A DNA stretch of 64,000 bases, from NCBI GenBank assembly GCA_017480115.1, contig JAFVBH010000019.1, positions 1 through 64,000 of the forward strand, read 5' to 3'. Position numbers and translations under genes: made by a program. The notes under the pieces are model-generated. The model was not told where the DNA came from. It did no database searches and worked only from the letters and a program-made list of their open reading frames with translations. Shown piece by piece: positions 41,710 to 51,141 of this stretch. Within the stretch, counting starts at the first letter, position 1; each line of letters begins with the position of its first letter. The DNA is from Clostridia bacterium. Lineage in GTDB: Bacteria > Bacillota > Clostridia > Oscillospirales > Acutalibacteraceae.

Positions 41710-43224
41710 TTATTCTTTCTCAGCCCAGTCGCGCGCTCTGGAAACCGCTTTCTGCCAGCCGGTATAACGTTCCTCCCGCTCGTCCTCGGTAATTTCGGGG
41801 AAGAATATTTTATCCACTTTACGCAACGACTCGATCTCCTCCGTGCTGGTCCAAAAGCCTACGGCGAGACCTGCCATATAAGCGGCGCCGAGGCCGGTGG
41901 TCTCTACGACCTTGGGGCGGTTTACAGGGCAACCGGTCATATTTGCCTGAATCTGCATCATAATATTGCTTACGCTGGCGCCGCCGTCCACGCGAAGCTC
42001 TTTCAACGGCACATCGGAATCGGCTTTCATTGCGCGCAGAAGGTCAGTCATCTGATAGGCGATACCGTCAAGTACTGCGCGGCAAACATGCGCCTTATTG
42101 GTGCCTCTGGTAATGCCGACGATGCAGCCGCGCGCATACATATCCCAGTACGGCGCGCCGAGACCTGTAAATGCGGGCACCATGTAGATGCCGCCGGCAT
42201 CAGGAACGGATTCCGCCAGCTTATCGCACTGGGGCGCATTTTCAATGATCTGCAACTCGTCGCGCAGCCACTGAATGGTGGATCCGGCATTGAAAGCGCT
42301 GCCCTCGATGGCATAGTAGACTTTTTCGTTTAAGCCCCACGCAACGCCGGTAACAAGATTGTTTTTAGATTTTACACGCTTCTCACCGGTGTTCATCAGC
42401 AGGAAGCAACCGGTACCGTAGGTATTCTTTGCCTGCCCGGACTCAAAGCACCCCTGCCCGAACAGCGCCGCAGGCTGATCGCCGATAGCGCCGCAGATGG
42501 GAATGCCGGAAAGAGACTCGACGCCGGGAATGCCGTGGGAGGATACCAAACCGTAGATTTGGCTGGAGGGCACGGGCGTAGGCAAAATTTCCATGGGAAT
42601 GCCCAAGCGCTTGCAAATATGCTCGTCCCAGCAAAGCTTATCTACGTCAAACAGCATGGTTCTCGAAGCGTTGGAGAAATCCGTCACGTGAATCTTGCCG
42701 CCGGAAAGGTTCCAGATCAGCCATGTTTCCACTGTGCCGAACAGCAGATTGCCCGCCGCCAGCACTTCCCGCGCCTTTTCGCTGTTATCAAGGATCCAGC
42801 GGATCTTGGTGGCGGAGAAATATGCGTCGATGATCAAGCCGGTATGCTCGGTGATATAATTGCAGAACTCCTCGTCCTTTTTTAGCTCCTCGCACATTTC
42901 GGCGGTTCTGCGGCACTGCCAGACGATTGCGTTATAAACAGGCTGTCCCGTGGTTTTGTCCCAAAGAATGGTGGTCTCGCGCTGATTGGTAACGCCGATA
43001 CCTACAACGTCCTTTGCCTTGATGCTGCCGTCAATGAGCGTATCAGCAAGAGAGCGCATCTGGCTTTTCAGAATCTCCATAGGATCATGCTCGACCCAAC
43101 CCGCCTTGGGGTAGATCTGTGGGAACTCATACTGCGTTTTGGAAACGATTTCGCCCTTTTTATTGAAAACGATCGTTCTTGAACTGGTTGTGCCCTGATC
43201 GAGAGCCAAAATGTATTTTGACAC
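41710..43224 (-). CDS. glpK: Glycerol kinase
   Basis: Phosphorylates glycerol to glycerol-3-phosphate for catabolism or lipid synthesis. The 504-residue FGGY-family product has 'YILALDQGTTSSRTIVFNKK' at the N terminus, 'GVTNQRETTILWDKTTGQPV', and the C-terminal 'LRVDGGASVSNIMMQIQANM'. The GTG at 43224 is chosen because AAGGAG lies 8 bases upstream; frames further up lack a site. It is monocistronic with a strong promoter, and a long palindrome sits in its leader. Confidence 0.96.
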   Translation of the reverse strand: MSKYILALDQGTTSSRTIVFNKKGEIVSKTQYEFPQIYPKAGWVEHDPMEILKSQMRSLADTLIDGSIKAKDVVGIGVTNQRETTILWDKTTGQPVYNAIVWQCRRTAEMCEELKKDEEFCNYITEHTGLIIDAYFSATKIRWILDNSEKAREVLAAGNLLFGTVETWLIWNLSGGKIHVTDFSNASRTMLFDVDKLCWDEHICKRLGIPMEILPTPVPSSQIYGLVSSHGIPGVESLSGIPICGAIGDQPAALFGQGCFESGQAKNTYGTGCFLLMNTGEKRVKSKNNLVTGVAWGLNEKVYYAIEGSAFNAGSTIQWLRDELQIIENAPQCDKLAESVPDAGGIYMVPAFTGLGAPYWDMYARGCIVGITRGTNKAHVCRAVLDGIAYQMTDLLRAMKADSDVPLKELRVDGGASVSNIMMQIQANMTGCPVNRPKVVETTGLGAAYMAGLAVGFWTSTEEIESLRKVDKIFFPEITEDEREERYTGWQKAVSRARDWAEKE

Positions 43225-43250
43225 CGGAAAGACTCCTTTGTTTTGAAGTA

Positions 43251-43274
43251 TTTTACACAAATTGTTGTGTAAAA
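43251..43274 (-). promoter_or_regulatory. Palindrome in the glpK leader (operator candidate)
   Basis: TTTTACACAA-ATTG-TTGTGTAAAA is a perfect 10-bp inverted repeat between the -10 box and the ribosome-binding site, about 26 bases before the start codon. It has no T tail and does not cover the Shine-Dalgarno, so a repressor-binding site is more likely than a terminator. Its regulator is unknown. Confidence 0.6.
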
Positions 43275-43284
43275 ATCTTAGTTT

Positions 43285-43313
43285 ATTGTACAATACTTAT
43301 ACGCAAATGTCAA
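43285..43313 (-). promoter_or_regulatory. Promoter of glpK
   Basis: On the minus strand TTGACA (43308-43313), 17 bases, TACAAT (43285-43290), a near-perfect promoter. Confidence 0.85.
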
Positions 43314-43339
43314 GATTTACCGATTAAGTCGACAAAAAA

Positions 43340-43373
43340 AACAGAGCATACGCCCAACAACGCATGCTCTGTT
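43340..43373 (-). terminator. Terminator of dockerin protein gene
   Basis: AACAGAGCAT and ATGCTCTGTT pair around a 14-base loop; on the minus strand the stem is followed by TTTTTT. Confidence 0.82.
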
Positions 43374-43383
43374 AAAAATCGCT

Positions 43384-44553
43384 TTATACCGCTGTGTTTG
43401 TCGGCTGCTCCGGCAGATCCTGCAAATGGCTGGCAACCCGCAGCAGAATCCGCGCGTCAACACTGGTCAGCTTGCCGTCAAAATTCATATCGCCGAAGGG
43501 AATCATATCCGCGGTTGCCGCATCCAGTCTGGCAGCGATACGCAGCAGCACGCGCGCGTCGGCGGAGTTAACCCTGCCGTCGGCATTGACGTCGCCGAAT
43601 AAACGCGGCGTCCAGTTGAAGTCCGTATAGGTAACTTCGCTTTCATAAATTTCTTTATTGTTGATTGAAGACAAATATTGGGACAGATCATATGCCATCT
43701 CCGAGGTATCGATCTGCATAACGCATTTATAGTGGGTGGTATACTGATTGATATTGCCGTTTTTATCCACACTGCCCTCAATGTAGCAATCCACATAGCG
43801 AAGTTTCAGCATCGAAACATCAAGCTGCGGCAGCAGCCCCGCAATGGTCTGCACCAATTTTACGTCGGAGAACAGGTCAAACACTCTTGCCTGCGCGGAA
43901 TCCGGCCCGGGATTTACCGCGTCCTGCAGCTGGATACGAAAATCGTAGCTGTCATTATATCTTGATTTTGTGACAGGATTGTCATTATACACGTCTTCCG
44001 CGCGCAAGGAGGAAACATATGACGCGCCGGTTACGGACATCAGATTGTCACAGGCGGTACCCAGCGTATGCTGCGACGAGCCGGTATCGGAAAAGAAACC
44101 GGTAATGCCGATGGATTCCAGCACCTTGGAGGCGTCCACCGGATTCTTCTTATCGCCGAATAACAACCTAAAGATCGCGTCGGCAATGGAGGAGCCATGG
44201 TTAAAATATCCCAAGACCGCGTTCTTATTGGAACCGGGCAGACCGCGATTGGCATTGATCGTAAATGCCGGTTTTTCGGTCTTGATACGGTTCAGATCGC
44301 CGTTGATCAGCTCTACAATCTTCTGCCGACGCTCCAATTCCGCTGCGGAATATTCCACAGGATCCAGCGGGGTTTCGGTGTAACTGGGTCTGTCCTCTTT
44401 TGTTGTGATGTAATTGAGGAACGTAAAGAAAATCCTGATCGGATCGCCGCCGATCAGCGATGAGAAATCAAACGCCGCCGAGCCGGATACAGCCAGCGTA
44501 AACGCAAGAATGACTGCCAGTACTGCCGTCATGGATTTTTTGAGATATCGCAA
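43384..44553 (-). CDS. Secreted protein with C-terminal dockerin repeats, unknown function
   Basis: A 389-residue protein starting at a TTG (GGTGG upstream) with a signal peptide ('MRYLKKSMTAVLAVILAFTL', cleavage near residue 28). A central region of about 270 residues has no recognised family; it includes 'DPVEYSAAELERRQKIVELI' and a beta-rich part. Two dockerin-type repeats end the protein ('FGDVNADGRVNSADARVLL' and 'FGDMNFDGKLTSVDARILL'), of the same type as in the protein at 2542. The central region may hold the effector activity, delivered through dockerin attachment. Confidence 0.75.
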   Translation of the reverse strand: MRYLKKSMTAVLAVILAFTLAVSGSAAFDFSSLIGGDPIRIFFTFLNYITTKEDRPSYTETPLDPVEYSAAELERRQKIVELINGDLNRIKTEKPAFTINANRGLPGSNKNAVLGYFNHGSSIADAIFRLLFGDKKNPVDASKVLESIGITGFFSDTGSSQHTLGTACDNLMSVTGASYVSSLRAEDVYNDNPVTKSRYNDSYDFRIQLQDAVNPGPDSAQARVFDLFSDVKLVQTIAGLLPQLDVSMLKLRYVDCYIEGSVDKNGNINQYTTHYKCVMQIDTSEMAYDLSQYLSSINNKEIYESEVTYTDFNWTPRLFGDVNADGRVNSADARVLLRIAARLDAATADMIPFGDMNFDGKLTSVDARILLRVASHLQDLPEQPTNTAV

Positions 44554-44665
44554 AGCAATACCACCCTTCGGATAGTTTTTTACACATAAATGATAGCACA
44601 TAATATCCCATCTGTCAAAGCTATCTGTTTGAATTTACATACGGTTTAAATTGTTTTCATAAATT

Positions 44666-45541
44666 TTACAGATTATAACAGTGCAACTCCCTACCGCGTT
44701 CCGCCATCGGAATAAATACCGGGCGTTCCTCTCCCGATCGATTCGGGCTGTGCAGCGTCAGTATCAATGTGCCGTTCAGATCCCTAAACAGCATGCCATG
44801 ACCGCCGTTTTCAGAGAATAAATGGGGCGATTGCGTCCAGGTGCCGCCGAGTGTCCCATCGGTAGAAACGGCGCGGCACTGTACATAATTACCGCCCTGA
44901 ATGGTGGACCATATCATGGAAAGCGTGCCGTCCGTATGTCTATAAAGAAATGGTCCGTCGGTAACGTATCGTTCGCCGCGCGAATCCTCCGTTCCGTACG
45001 CGTCGCTCCCTCTGAATAACGTCACAGGCATGCCGACCGCGTGTTTCAGGTCGTCGGACAGCCGCACGTATTCCACGGTACCGTTGCCGATCTGCACATG
45101 CTCATGACAAAAAACCATGTACGGTACATTATTTTCAAAATACAGCGTGCCGTCCAGCGCCCACCATGCTTGCGGCGTTATACTGCCCGCACTGTGGGGG
45201 ACAAACTCTCCTGCCGGACTGTCGGCAATAAGAATATGCGTGCCGCGCCTGTCCGTACCGGGCAGGGTAAAGGTTGCGCACATATAATACTTACCGTTAT
45301 ATTTATGCACCTCCGGCGCCCAATTGACCCCGTCGTTCATACTGTAAGCGTCAGCGTCAAAAACTTTGATCGGCGCGCTCCAATGCAGAAGATCCGTGCC
45401 TATCCAGACATTGAAACAGCCGGATTGAACGCCGAAATTTTTCCCGCTGGTGCCATACATATAGTAAATACCGTTTTCCGTCAATATAAACGGATCGCGA
45501 ATATTAATATCGGCGTTGGTTAACGGCGTGTCAAAATTCAT
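44666..45541 (-). CDS. Glycoside hydrolase family 43 protein
   Basis: A 291-residue five-blade beta-propeller enzyme, probably cytoplasmic as it has no signal peptide. It has the general-base Asp in 'INIRDPFILTENG', 'VNWAPEVHKYNGKYYMCATF', and the probable acid Glu in 'DAYGTEDSRGERYVTDGPFL'. Family activities are mainly arabinosidase or xylosidase; the exact one cannot be read. Its start overlaps the alpha-mannosidase gene by 4 bases (ATGA), so they are coupled and likely work on the same imported oligosaccharides. Confidence 0.85.
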   Translation of the reverse strand: MNFDTPLTNADINIRDPFILTENGIYYMYGTSGKNFGVQSGCFNVWIGTDLLHWSAPIKVFDADAYSMNDGVNWAPEVHKYNGKYYMCATFTLPGTDRRGTHILIADSPAGEFVPHSAGSITPQAWWALDGTLYFENNVPYMVFCHEHVQIGNGTVEYVRLSDDLKHAVGMPVTLFRGSDAYGTEDSRGERYVTDGPFLYRHTDGTLSMIWSTIQGGNYVQCRAVSTDGTLGGTWTQSPHLFSENGGHGMLFRDLNGTLILTLHSPNRSGEERPVFIPMAERGRELHCYNL

Positions 45542-48495
45542 AACACCGTCTCCTTATCTATGCCGATGGTGATGATCTCAAAGGGGGCGTACCGAATCGT
45601 TTCCGCTTCGCCCGTGACGTCTTCGATCAGGTTCAGAAGCTTGACCTTTTGACCGGGCGTAAAGCTGCCGCGCCTGCCGTCCTGTTCGGAAAGACGAAGA
45701 ACGATCATATTGTCGTCCTCCGCGCGTTTGACCGCCTGCAAATACAGGTTCTCCGGCAGTGCAAACGGGAGGCTGCCGAGCGCCGCAGCGTCCGTTTTTG
45801 CAAGCGGGACGTTATATTCAAACGCCTTTTTATTAATCTCATTTTCAAGAAAATCGCCGGTATGGGGATATATCATATAGCAGAAATCATGCGCGCCCAT
45901 ATCCGCGGTCGGGTCAGGACGCACCGTCGCGCGCAAAAGCGACAGGGACATCGTGCTGTCCTTTGCGCCGACGCCGTATTTTCCCTCGTTGATCAGCGCA
46001 ACACCGCCGCCGCTCTCCGCCATATCGCACCATTTATGATGGCAGACCTCGAAACGCGCCTGCTGCCAGGTGGTGTTGCGGTGCGTCTCCCGCTGAATAT
46101 AACCCGCCGAGGTATCGCAGATCAGCTCACGGGAAAGCACGTTTACGTCAAAGATCGCCTTTGCCAGCTTGTGCTTTTCATGCCAATCCACGATATTTTC
46201 CACTTCGATCCCGCGGGAATGGCGGAAGAAGCGGATCATGCGTTTCCATACGCTTTTTTCCGTTTGCAGCGTGACCGCAAACTCCGCGACCTCGCCGTCC
46301 GCCTGCACAAAGGAAAGCGGCTCAGCGACGGCAATTTCAATTTGTGTATCCTCATAATCCGGCAGAATATCCCATGCGTCGTAGTTGCCGGGGTGATCAC
46401 CGTAGATGCGCAGCTTATTAAAGTCTCCGCTGACCCATTCCCTGTCGGCTTGCGCATCATACAGGCTTGCAAAGCTGCCGTCCGCGTTCATTTTTGCGGT
46501 ATAGTACGGTGTTATGACTGTATTTTCACTGCATGTGAACCAATCGGTACCCGTATCGCAGTACAGCGCTACCGTACCCAGTACGTTAGGCGATACGGTG
46601 CAATATCTGCCCCGCGCCCCATGGCGCACCGACGCGCCGTCGGAGAACACGAACACCGGCTCTGTGCGGGGGAAATTCAGCGTATTAACATATGTGTCGC
46701 CGTTGTTGATCATATCCTCCAACGCGGCTTCAATTTGTTCCAGATCCTTTACCGCGTCGCGGAATACCGGCGTAATATGGCTGCCGGGCAGAATATCGTG
46801 AAACTGATTGATTAAAAACAGCTTGTAAAGCTTCCGCAGCTTCTGCGCGGGATACGTTTTCCCTTGCAGCATGCGCAGCGTTGATAGCAGCTCCGCGTCG
46901 CGGAACATAAATTCCAGCTTGCGGTTCATGCGCTTGAGACAGGACTTCGTCGTAAAGGTGCCGCGGTGCATTTCCAGATACAGTTCTCCGTCCCAGACCG
47001 CGAGATCATGATTGCCGTCAAAGTTTTTATGCAGAAATTCCTTGCCGGTTGTATGCCCTGTACGGGGCATGACGGAAAGCTTGTCGAAACGGTGCATCAG
47101 CTCGATCATTTCCTCGGTGCAGCCGCTGCCGCCGTCGCCGTAGCCGAACATCTGCATGGTCGCGCCGCCGGTGTTTTTATCCTCGAAAGCGTCCCAGTTC
47201 TCTTTGATTTGCGAAGGCGTGTTCCAGGAAATAAAGTGGGTCGGCGGTACGCAGGCATAGACCTCGCTGCCGTCGATGCCGCGCCAGATAAAGTTGTTAT
47301 GCGGGAAACGGTTGGTATCGTTCCATGTGGACATTTTGTTGGATACAAAATAATTTACGCCGCTTTTTTTGAGAATTTGCGGTAAAATCCAGCTGTTGCC
47401 GAATACGTCCGGCAGCCAGCAGTTATCCACGGTTATGCCGAACGCGTCGCGGTAATACCGCTGCCCGTATAGGCATTGGCGCACAAGACTTTCCGCTGCG
47501 GGAATATTGCAGTCCGGCTCCACATACATCACGCCGACAGGCTCAAAGCTGCCCCGCGCGATCTTTTCCTTCAGCTCGGCAAAGACCTCCGGGTAATATT
47601 TCTCCAGCGTTTCGTAGGTGTAAGGCTGCGTATGGGCATATTTAAAATCCGGGTACCGGTCCATCAGCCTGAGCTGAATGAGGACGGTACGCAGATTTTT
47701 TTCGATGGTATGGATTCTGCGCCAATAGTAGGCGAGATCCAAATGGGAATGACCGATCAGCGCGACGTTGCCGCTGCTCTTGTAGGTCTTATTTTCGTAA
47801 ATGCGGTCATTAATACAGTCGGCGGCTTTGATAATATCCGCATGTTTTACATCGTCAAAATCGATCAGATCGAGCGCAGCGTCCAGCTCCTTGATCGCCA
47901 TGGCGGAGAAGTCCTCGTCAAAAGCGCCGGACAGCGCCGCGTCAAGAATCAGCTCCACGTCGTAATACAGTGATAACACGTCGTTATCCAGCACGCACAG
48001 ATAACCGCCCTCGAAAATCTGTCGGCAGCCCCGCACGGACAGCGACTCGGGGTTGCGCTCGTCATCGGGCTTGGAACGGTTATATCCGTAAATTTCGATG
48101 AATAATTCATCGGTATCAACATACGGAGAAATCAGAATACGATCACGGTTGGGATCGACGCCGCCGACATACGTGCCGTTGATTTTAACGACCATCTCCG
48201 ACGCCGTCTTTAACGAAAACCATACTTCCCTGCCGCGCCATGCCGCAGGAATTTTCGCCGTGGCGTTAATAAAGACCGAGCCGTCGGGTGTGTAATACAG
48301 ATCGCCTTTCTTTAACGGACGGTAATCCCCCGGATAAAATTCATATTCATTTTCCCCGATCTGCCGCGCGTCTTTGATAACGAAGGTGTCGATCTCCCGG
48401 GACTCGGCAACGATCAGCCGTTTCAGCCAGCCGAACCGCAGAGATACGTATTCCTCGGGACGCATGCTGCGTCGTGTGACCTTGATATGTGCCAT
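45538..48495 (-). CDS. Alpha-mannosidase (GH38)
   Basis: A 985-residue enzyme cleaving terminal alpha-mannose, without signal peptide. The Zn-site motif 'GHSHLDLAYYWR' near residue 250, the nucleophile Asp363 in 'CWLPDVFGNSWILPQILKK', and the GH38 middle and C-terminal domains ('LYKLFLINQFHDILPGSHIT' region) are visible. The usual length for bacterial cytoplasmic forms is about 1000. It precedes the GH43 gene with a 4-base overlap. Possible substrates include mannose-rich glycans from yeast or host mucin; this is inference. Confidence 0.93.
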   Translation of the reverse strand: MAHIKVTRRSMRPEEYVSLRFGWLKRLIVAESREIDTFVIKDARQIGENEYEFYPGDYRPLKKGDLYYTPDGSVFINATAKIPAAWRGREVWFSLKTASEMVVKINGTYVGGVDPNRDRILISPYVDTDELFIEIYGYNRSKPDDERNPESLSVRGCRQIFEGGYLCVLDNDVLSLYYDVELILDAALSGAFDEDFSAMAIKELDAALDLIDFDDVKHADIIKAADCINDRIYENKTYKSSGNVALIGHSHLDLAYYWRRIHTIEKNLRTVLIQLRLMDRYPDFKYAHTQPYTYETLEKYYPEVFAELKEKIARGSFEPVGVMYVEPDCNIPAAESLVRQCLYGQRYYRDAFGITVDNCWLPDVFGNSWILPQILKKSGVNYFVSNKMSTWNDTNRFPHNNFIWRGIDGSEVYACVPPTHFISWNTPSQIKENWDAFEDKNTGGATMQMFGYGDGGSGCTEEMIELMHRFDKLSVMPRTGHTTGKEFLHKNFDGNHDLAVWDGELYLEMHRGTFTTKSCLKRMNRKLEFMFRDAELLSTLRMLQGKTYPAQKLRKLYKLFLINQFHDILPGSHITPVFRDAVKDLEQIEAALEDMINNGDTYVNTLNFPRTEPVFVFSDGASVRHGARGRYCTVSPNVLGTVALYCDTGTDWFTCSENTVITPYYTAKMNADGSFASLYDAQADREWVSGDFNKLRIYGDHPGNYDAWDILPDYEDTQIEIAVAEPLSFVQADGEVAEFAVTLQTEKSVWKRMIRFFRHSRGIEVENIVDWHEKHKLAKAIFDVNVLSRELICDTSAGYIQRETHRNTTWQQARFEVCHHKWCDMAESGGGVALINEGKYGVGAKDSTMSLSLLRATVRPDPTADMGAHDFCYMIYPHTGDFLENEINKKAFEYNVPLAKTDAAALGSLPFALPENLYLQAVKRAEDDNMIVLRLSEQDGRRGSFTPGQKVKLLNLIEDVTGEAETIRYAPFEIITIGIDKETVL

Positions 48496-48507
48496 GCTTT
48501 GCGCTCC

Positions 48508-48750
48508 TTATGCAAAATCCCAGAAAAAGGGTTTCTTTCTTTCATAGGACACGGTCACTGTTTTTCCCGTTTCCCGCTGAATTTCCGCCTCGATCCAGCG
48601 CACGCAGCGATCCAGAATCAGGCATTTTGAGCATTCCCCGCGGAAGATCACGGATACGGTATCCCCCGTTTCCCCCACGTATTCGATCTCGCCGCCGTCG
48701 CCCTGTATTTTCGGGCGGATGATCTCGTTTATATAGCTGCTCAGCTCCAA
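48508..48750 (-). CDS. NifU C-terminal-domain-like Fe-S scaffold protein
   Basis: An 80-residue protein with 'INEIIRPKIQGDGGEIEYVG' and a Cys pair in 'FRGECSKCLILDRCVRWIEA', the Nfu pattern (RPxxxxDGG...CxxC). It would carry a [4Fe-4S] cluster between two subunits and hand it on. It lies 12 bases before the GH38 gene on the same strand, though with no functional link. Confidence 0.82.
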   Translation of the reverse strand: MELSSYINEIIRPKIQGDGGEIEYVGETGDTVSVIFRGECSKCLILDRCVRWIEAEIQRETGKTVTVSYERKKPFFWDFA

Positions 48751-48773
48751 AAAGTATCACTCCAAACACAGAA

Positions 48774-48798
48774 AGGCGACAGAATGCTTCTGCCGCCT
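48774..48798 (-). terminator. Likely terminator after clp gene
   Basis: AGGCG-CAGAA and TTCTG-CGCCT form a stem with one internal A/C mismatch, TGC loop, followed by TTTCTGTG on the minus strand. It also lies close to the NifU-like gene start. Confidence 0.6.
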
Positions 48799-48806
48799 GT
48801 AAAGAC

Positions 48807-51119
48807 TTATGCAACAAGAATTTGGTCGCCGTCGGCAGAAATGCAAATCTCCGTCACAGGCAACGTTGCGTTGATGATGACGTCTGCGATCTTATCCTCA
48901 ATATCCCGCCGGATCACATTGCGAATATCACGGGCGCCGCGGGAACCGCCGTATGCCTTATCAGCAATCAGCGCCGTTACGCCGTCCTCCAAAACAAGAG
49001 AAATCCCCTTTGCCTCCAGCGCGGGACGAAATTCGTCGATCAGGATCTGCGCGATCCTAGCGCAGTCCTCCTTGGTCAAATCGTTAAATACGATGATCTC
49101 ATCGATTCTGCCGATAAATTCCGGGCGCAGGAACTGCCGCAGCGATTTCATTGCCTTATCGCGGTTCGCGGACGCTGCATTTTTTGCAAAGCCCATGGCG
49201 TTTTCCCGTATTTCACTGCCGGCGTTCGACGTCATGATGATGACCGTATTGGAGAAATCCACCGTTCTGCCCTGGGCGTCGTTGGTCTTGCCCTCGTCCA
49301 AAATTTGCAGAAGAATATTCATCACGTCGGGGTGCGCTTTTTCAATCTCGTCAAACAGGACGACGGAATAGGGCTTGCGGCGTACCTTTTCGGTGAGCTG
49401 CCCCGCTTCATCGTAGCCCACATAGCCCGGGGGTGAGCCGATCAGACGGGAGACGGAATGCTTTTCCATAAACTCCGACATATCCAAACGGATCAACGTC
49501 TCCGGTGTATCGAACAGTTCTGACGCCAGTTGCTTGACAAGCTCCGTTTTGCCTACGCCCGTAGACCCGACAAAGATAAAGCTGGCGGGGCGCTTTACCG
49601 GATTAAGCTGCAATCTGGAGCGCTTAATCGCCTTGACAACGGCGCCGACCGCTTCGTCCTGCCCGATAATTCTCGCTTTTAAATGGCTCTCAAGGTTTAC
49701 AAGCCGCTGAATATCGCTGTCAATGACCTTTTGTACGGGAATGCCTGTCCAAAGATGGATCACGTTCGCAAGATCATCCTCGATGACCGCGTTATCGGCG
49801 GCTTTTTCTTTCAATATATCTCCGTTCTTTTCCAAATTCAAAATTTCAGAACGGACTTTTGCCAGTTCCTCGTAGTCGATTTCCTCCGTCGCGGCAGAGA
49901 TCAGCGCGTCCTCGGTCTCTTTCAGCGCGGCAAGATTTTTTTCATACTTCTCGTAATCGCTGATCGCCTTATTGCGCAGATTTGCGCAGGTACACGCTTC
50001 GTCCAGCAGATCGATCGCCTTGTCCGGCAGAAAGCGGTCGGTGATATAGCGTTCTGAAAGAACGACGGCGCGGTAAAGAAGTTCATCGGAAATCTTTACC
50101 CGATGGAAATTCTCATAGTACGCCCGAATGCCCTTGAGCATTTCATAGGTATCCGCAATGGAGGGTTCCTCCACCTTGACGGGCTGGAAGCGCCGCTCCA
50201 ACGCCGCGTCTTTTTCAATATGCTTACGGTATTCGTTAAAGGTCGTTGCGCCGATGACTTGAATCTCGCCGCGGGAAAGCGCAGGCTTTAAGATATTTGC
50301 CGCGTTCATGGAACCCTCGGCGTCGCCGGTACCGACAAGATTATGCACCTCGTCGATAAACAGAATGATATTGCCCTCCTGCTTGACTTCGTCTACCAAA
50401 CCTTTGATACGGCTTTCAAACTGCCCGCGGAACTGCGTGCCCGCGACAAGGGCGGTCAGATCAAGCAGGTGTATTTCCTTTTCCTGCAATTTTGCGGGAA
50501 CGTCCCCCGCAGCGATACGCAGGGCAAGTCCCTCGGCAATGGCGGTTTTACCAACGCCCGGCTCACCGATCAGGCAGGGATTGTTCTTCGTACGGCGGCA
50601 AAGGATCTGGGTCACGCGGTGGATCTCGCTGTCCCTGCCGATGATGCTGTCGAGCGCGCCGGCAGCAGCGCGGGCTGTCAGATCGGTGCAATACAGGTTT
50701 AAAAATTTACGCTTGGTTTTATGCTTATGCTTTGCGCGTTTGCCGCTTTTTTTGTTGTCAGCGTCGTCTTTGCGCTCGGATACGGCGTTTTCTTCCTTAT
50801 TTTCCGCCGGTTTTGTCTGAGACGCCGCAGGCGTGGGCATATTGCCGAAGATACCGTTCAGAAACGGCATCACGGACGCGCCGCCCGGCTCAAAGTCCCC
50901 GTCGATATTCTGGAGCATATCGTTCATCTGCTCCATCGCTTCGTCGAGATCCTCCTCGGTAACGCCCATCTGATCCAGCATCTGCTTTACGGGAGGAATA
51001 TTCATTTCCAGCGCGCACTTGATGCAAAGCCCCTCCTGCACGGGTTTGTTATCCTCCATTTTTTGAATAAATACAACCGCGGGGTGATTGTGACACCGCG
51101 AACACATCATTGTTTTCAT
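48807..51119 (-). CDS. ClpE/ClpC-like ATP-dependent protease ATPase subunit
   Basis: A 770-residue Hsp100 unfoldase for ClpP. The N-terminal zinc finger (Cys6, Cys9, Cys32, Cys35: 'CSRCHNHP' and 'CIKCALEM') is a ClpE-like feature. Two AAA+ domains follow, with Walker A 'LIGEPGVGKTAIAEGLAL' near residue 185 and 'FVGSTGVGKTELVKQLASE' near residue 515, and 'MSEFMEKHSVSRLIGSPPGY' in the second. There is no CtsR gene next to it, as there often is with clpC/clpE. It sits downstream of pgsA in the long minus-strand run. Confidence 0.9.
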   Translation of the reverse strand: MKTMMCSRCHNHPAVVFIQKMEDNKPVQEGLCIKCALEMNIPPVKQMLDQMGVTEEDLDEAMEQMNDMLQNIDGDFEPGGASVMPFLNGIFGNMPTPAASQTKPAENKEENAVSERKDDADNKKSGKRAKHKHKTKRKFLNLYCTDLTARAAAGALDSIIGRDSEIHRVTQILCRRTKNNPCLIGEPGVGKTAIAEGLALRIAAGDVPAKLQEKEIHLLDLTALVAGTQFRGQFESRIKGLVDEVKQEGNIILFIDEVHNLVGTGDAEGSMNAANILKPALSRGEIQVIGATTFNEYRKHIEKDAALERRFQPVKVEEPSIADTYEMLKGIRAYYENFHRVKISDELLYRAVVLSERYITDRFLPDKAIDLLDEACTCANLRNKAISDYEKYEKNLAALKETEDALISAATEEIDYEELAKVRSEILNLEKNGDILKEKAADNAVIEDDLANVIHLWTGIPVQKVIDSDIQRLVNLESHLKARIIGQDEAVGAVVKAIKRSRLQLNPVKRPASFIFVGSTGVGKTELVKQLASELFDTPETLIRLDMSEFMEKHSVSRLIGSPPGYVGYDEAGQLTEKVRRKPYSVVLFDEIEKAHPDVMNILLQILDEGKTNDAQGRTVDFSNTVIIMTSNAGSEIRENAMGFAKNAASANRDKAMKSLRQFLRPEFIGRIDEIIVFNDLTKEDCARIAQILIDEFRPALEAKGISLVLEDGVTALIADKAYGGSRGARDIRNVIRRDIEDKIADVIINATLPVTEICISADGDQILVA

Positions 51120-51141
51120 TTCATTCTCCTGCGAAGCGGAA

